A DNA stretch of 64,000 nucleotides from Semisulcospira habei (lineage: Eukaryota; Mollusca; Gastropoda; Semisulcospiridae), in contig BTPG01000004.1 of NCBI GenBank assembly GCA_036245525.1, forward strand, positions 227,917,376 to 227,981,375, given 5' to 3'. The translations under genes and the position numbers were made by a program. A model generated the notes under the pieces. That model was not told the origin of the DNA. It saw nothing but the letters and a program-made list of their open reading frames with translations, and did no database searches. Numbering within the stretch: position 1 is the first letter of the stretch; each line of letters opens with the position of its first letter. Below are positions 62,346 through 64,000 of the stretch, in pieces.

Positions 62346-64000
62346 GATCGAGTGAAACTAGCACCACATGCGGTACATTCTATACACTTATGTGGCTTCT
62401 GGCCTCTGTGTAGAAGCATGTGTTTTCAAACTACAAGATTGAGTGAAACAAGCACTACATTCTGTACACTTGTGTTGATTATGGCCTGTGTGTATCAGCA
62501 TGAATGTTTTGAAGTTACCAGATTGAGTGACACTAGCGTGGCAGCAAGTCTTTTCAAGGTACAAGATTCAGTGAAACAAGCACAACATTCTGTACACTTA
62601 CGTGGCTAATGGCCTGTGTGTGTCAGCATGTGCCTTTTCAAGTCACCAGATCGAGGAAATCTAGCAATACGTTCTGCACTCTGATGTGGATTCTGACCTG
62701 TGTCAGCATGTTTTTTTTCAATTTAGCAGATTGAGTGAAACTAGCACCACATTCTGCAAACAAATATGGCTTCTGGCCAGCGTCAGCGTGTGTTTTAAGG
62801 AACACGAGTCCGTGAAACAACCACATTCTGTACACTTGTGTGGATTTTGGCCTATATGTCTTATCATGTGTCTTTTCAAGTCACAAGATTGAGTGAAACA
62901 AACACATTCTGTACACTTATATGGCTTCTGGCCAGTAGTGTGTCAGCATTTGTTTTTTCAAGCTATCAGATACAGAAAAACTAGCACTACACTCTGTACA
63001 CTTATGTAGCGTCTGCCCTGTGTTTGTCAGCATGTGTATTTTTAAAGGAAACCGAGCCAGTTAAACTAGCACTACATTCTGTACACTTATGTGGCTTCTG
63101 GCCTGTGTATGTCACCATGTTTTCAAATCATGAAATCGAGTGGAACTAGCACTGTAAACTTATGCGATTTCTTACCTATATCAGCTTGTGTGTTTCTAAG
63201 ATGCCCGAGTGAAACTAGCACTACATTCTGTACACTGATGTGGCTTCTGGCCTGTGTGTGTCAGCATGTGTGATTTCAAGTTACTAGATTCAGTGAAACT
63301 AGCACCACATTCTGTACACTTATGTGGCTTCTGGCCTGTGTGTGTCAGCATGTGTTTTATCAAGCTACGAGAATGAGTGAAACCAACATCACATACTGTA
63401 CACTTGTGTAGATTCTGGCCTGTGTGCCGCAGCATGTGCGATTTCAAGTTACCTTTTGTAGTGAAACTAGCACCACATTCGCTACTTGTGTGGCTTCTGG
63501 CCTGAGTGTATCAGCATGTGTGTTTTCAAGTTAAAAGAGTGACTGAAACTAGCAGCACAATGTGTACACTTGTGTGCCTTCTGGCCTGCGTGTCTCAGCA
63601 TGTGTGATTTCAATTTACTTTTTGAAGTGAAACTAGCAAGACATACTGTACATTTGTGTGGCTTCTGGCCGGTGTGTGTCAGTATGTGCGATCTCAAGGT
63701 TCTTTTATCAGTGAAACTAGCACCACACTCTGTACACTTGTGTGGCTTCTGGCCCGTGTGTATCAGCATGTGCGTTTTCAAGTTACCTTTTTGCGTGAAA
63801 CTAGCACCACATACGGTACACTTGTGTGGCTTCTGGCCTGTGTGCATCAGCATGTGTTCACGCTAAAAGAGTGACTGAAACTAGCAGCACAATGTGTACA
63901 CTTGTGTGGCTTCTGGCCTGTGTGTCTCAGCATGTGTGATTTCAAGTCATCTTTTGTTGTGAAACTAGCATCACATACTGTACACTTGTGTGGCTTCTGG

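Larger units (their letters stand above)
61216..64000 (-). pseudogene. Decaying C2H2 zinc-finger array (continues beyond window)
   Basis: Minus-strand fingers with 28-residue periodicity and HTGQKPHKC linkers run leftward from the window edge. Well-formed fingers occupy 64000-63196 (KCTVCGASFTQKGNLKTHM, KCTECGASFTDKRTLRSHI and others). One-base loss near 63858 and a two-base loss near 63480 break the frame. Left of 63196 only degenerate fingers remain (62346-63195 and 61220-61460), interrupted by SINEs. C2H2 arrays bind DNA; this end could not. The missing N-terminal part lies to the right, so a shorter working gene beyond the window is possible. Confidence 0.75.

Overview
This is animal nuclear DNA. 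It has GT-AG introns, many non-LTR retrotransposons, short foldback DNA elements, minisatellites and a recognisable animal gene (NFKBIL1). The repeat spectrum (a SINE with a TTGATTGATTG tail, RTE, L2-like, L1-like and I-like LINEs, and C2H2 fingers with HTGQKPHKC linkers) suggests a marine invertebrate, probably a gastropod mollusc. That placement is inference.

Layout. (1) 1-11.7 kb: a decayed integrated virus of the Polinton/Maverick-adintovirus type. It has a leftward coiled-coil/membrane protein, a rightward double-jelly-roll-type capsid protein, an A32/FtsK-type packaging ATPase, two small unknown proteins, the C-terminus of a family B DNA polymerase, and a leftward retroviral-type integrase. 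Three rightward genes start in an identical 12-base context. The element is broken by a hAT-like transposon, SINEs, LINE fragments, frameshifts and a stop codon. A broken three-exon gene of unknown function lies between the capsid block and the polymerase/integrase block. (2) 14.4-36.0 kb: host gene A (+ strand). At least eight exons are well supported and the stop is at 36036-36038; I do not recognise its function. Its introns are filled with minisatellites, a solo LTR, palindromic MITEs and about 11 kb of nested LINEs (21.2-32.5 kb). (3) 37.5-38.8 kb: the 3' exons of NFKBIL1 on the minus strand, convergent with gene A. (4) 39-49.5 kb: SINEs and nested LINEs, including an apparently intact RTE inserted into the ORF1 of an L1-like element. 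(5) 50.3-57.5 kb: (AT)n arrays interleaved with LINE copies and deletion derivatives. (6) 57.7-64 kb: MITE, LINE, SINE and minisatellite debris, then a decaying minus-strand C2H2 zinc-finger array that runs off the right edge.

The most interesting points are the fossil virus with its shared gene-start motif, a SINE bounded exactly by a 566-bp direct repeat, a minisatellite that multiplies an NFKBIL1 splice donor, a 1152-codon frame fusing two reverse transcriptases, and two independent LINE families with leader-plus-tail deletion derivatives. Family names come from reading translated motifs; no database search was possible.
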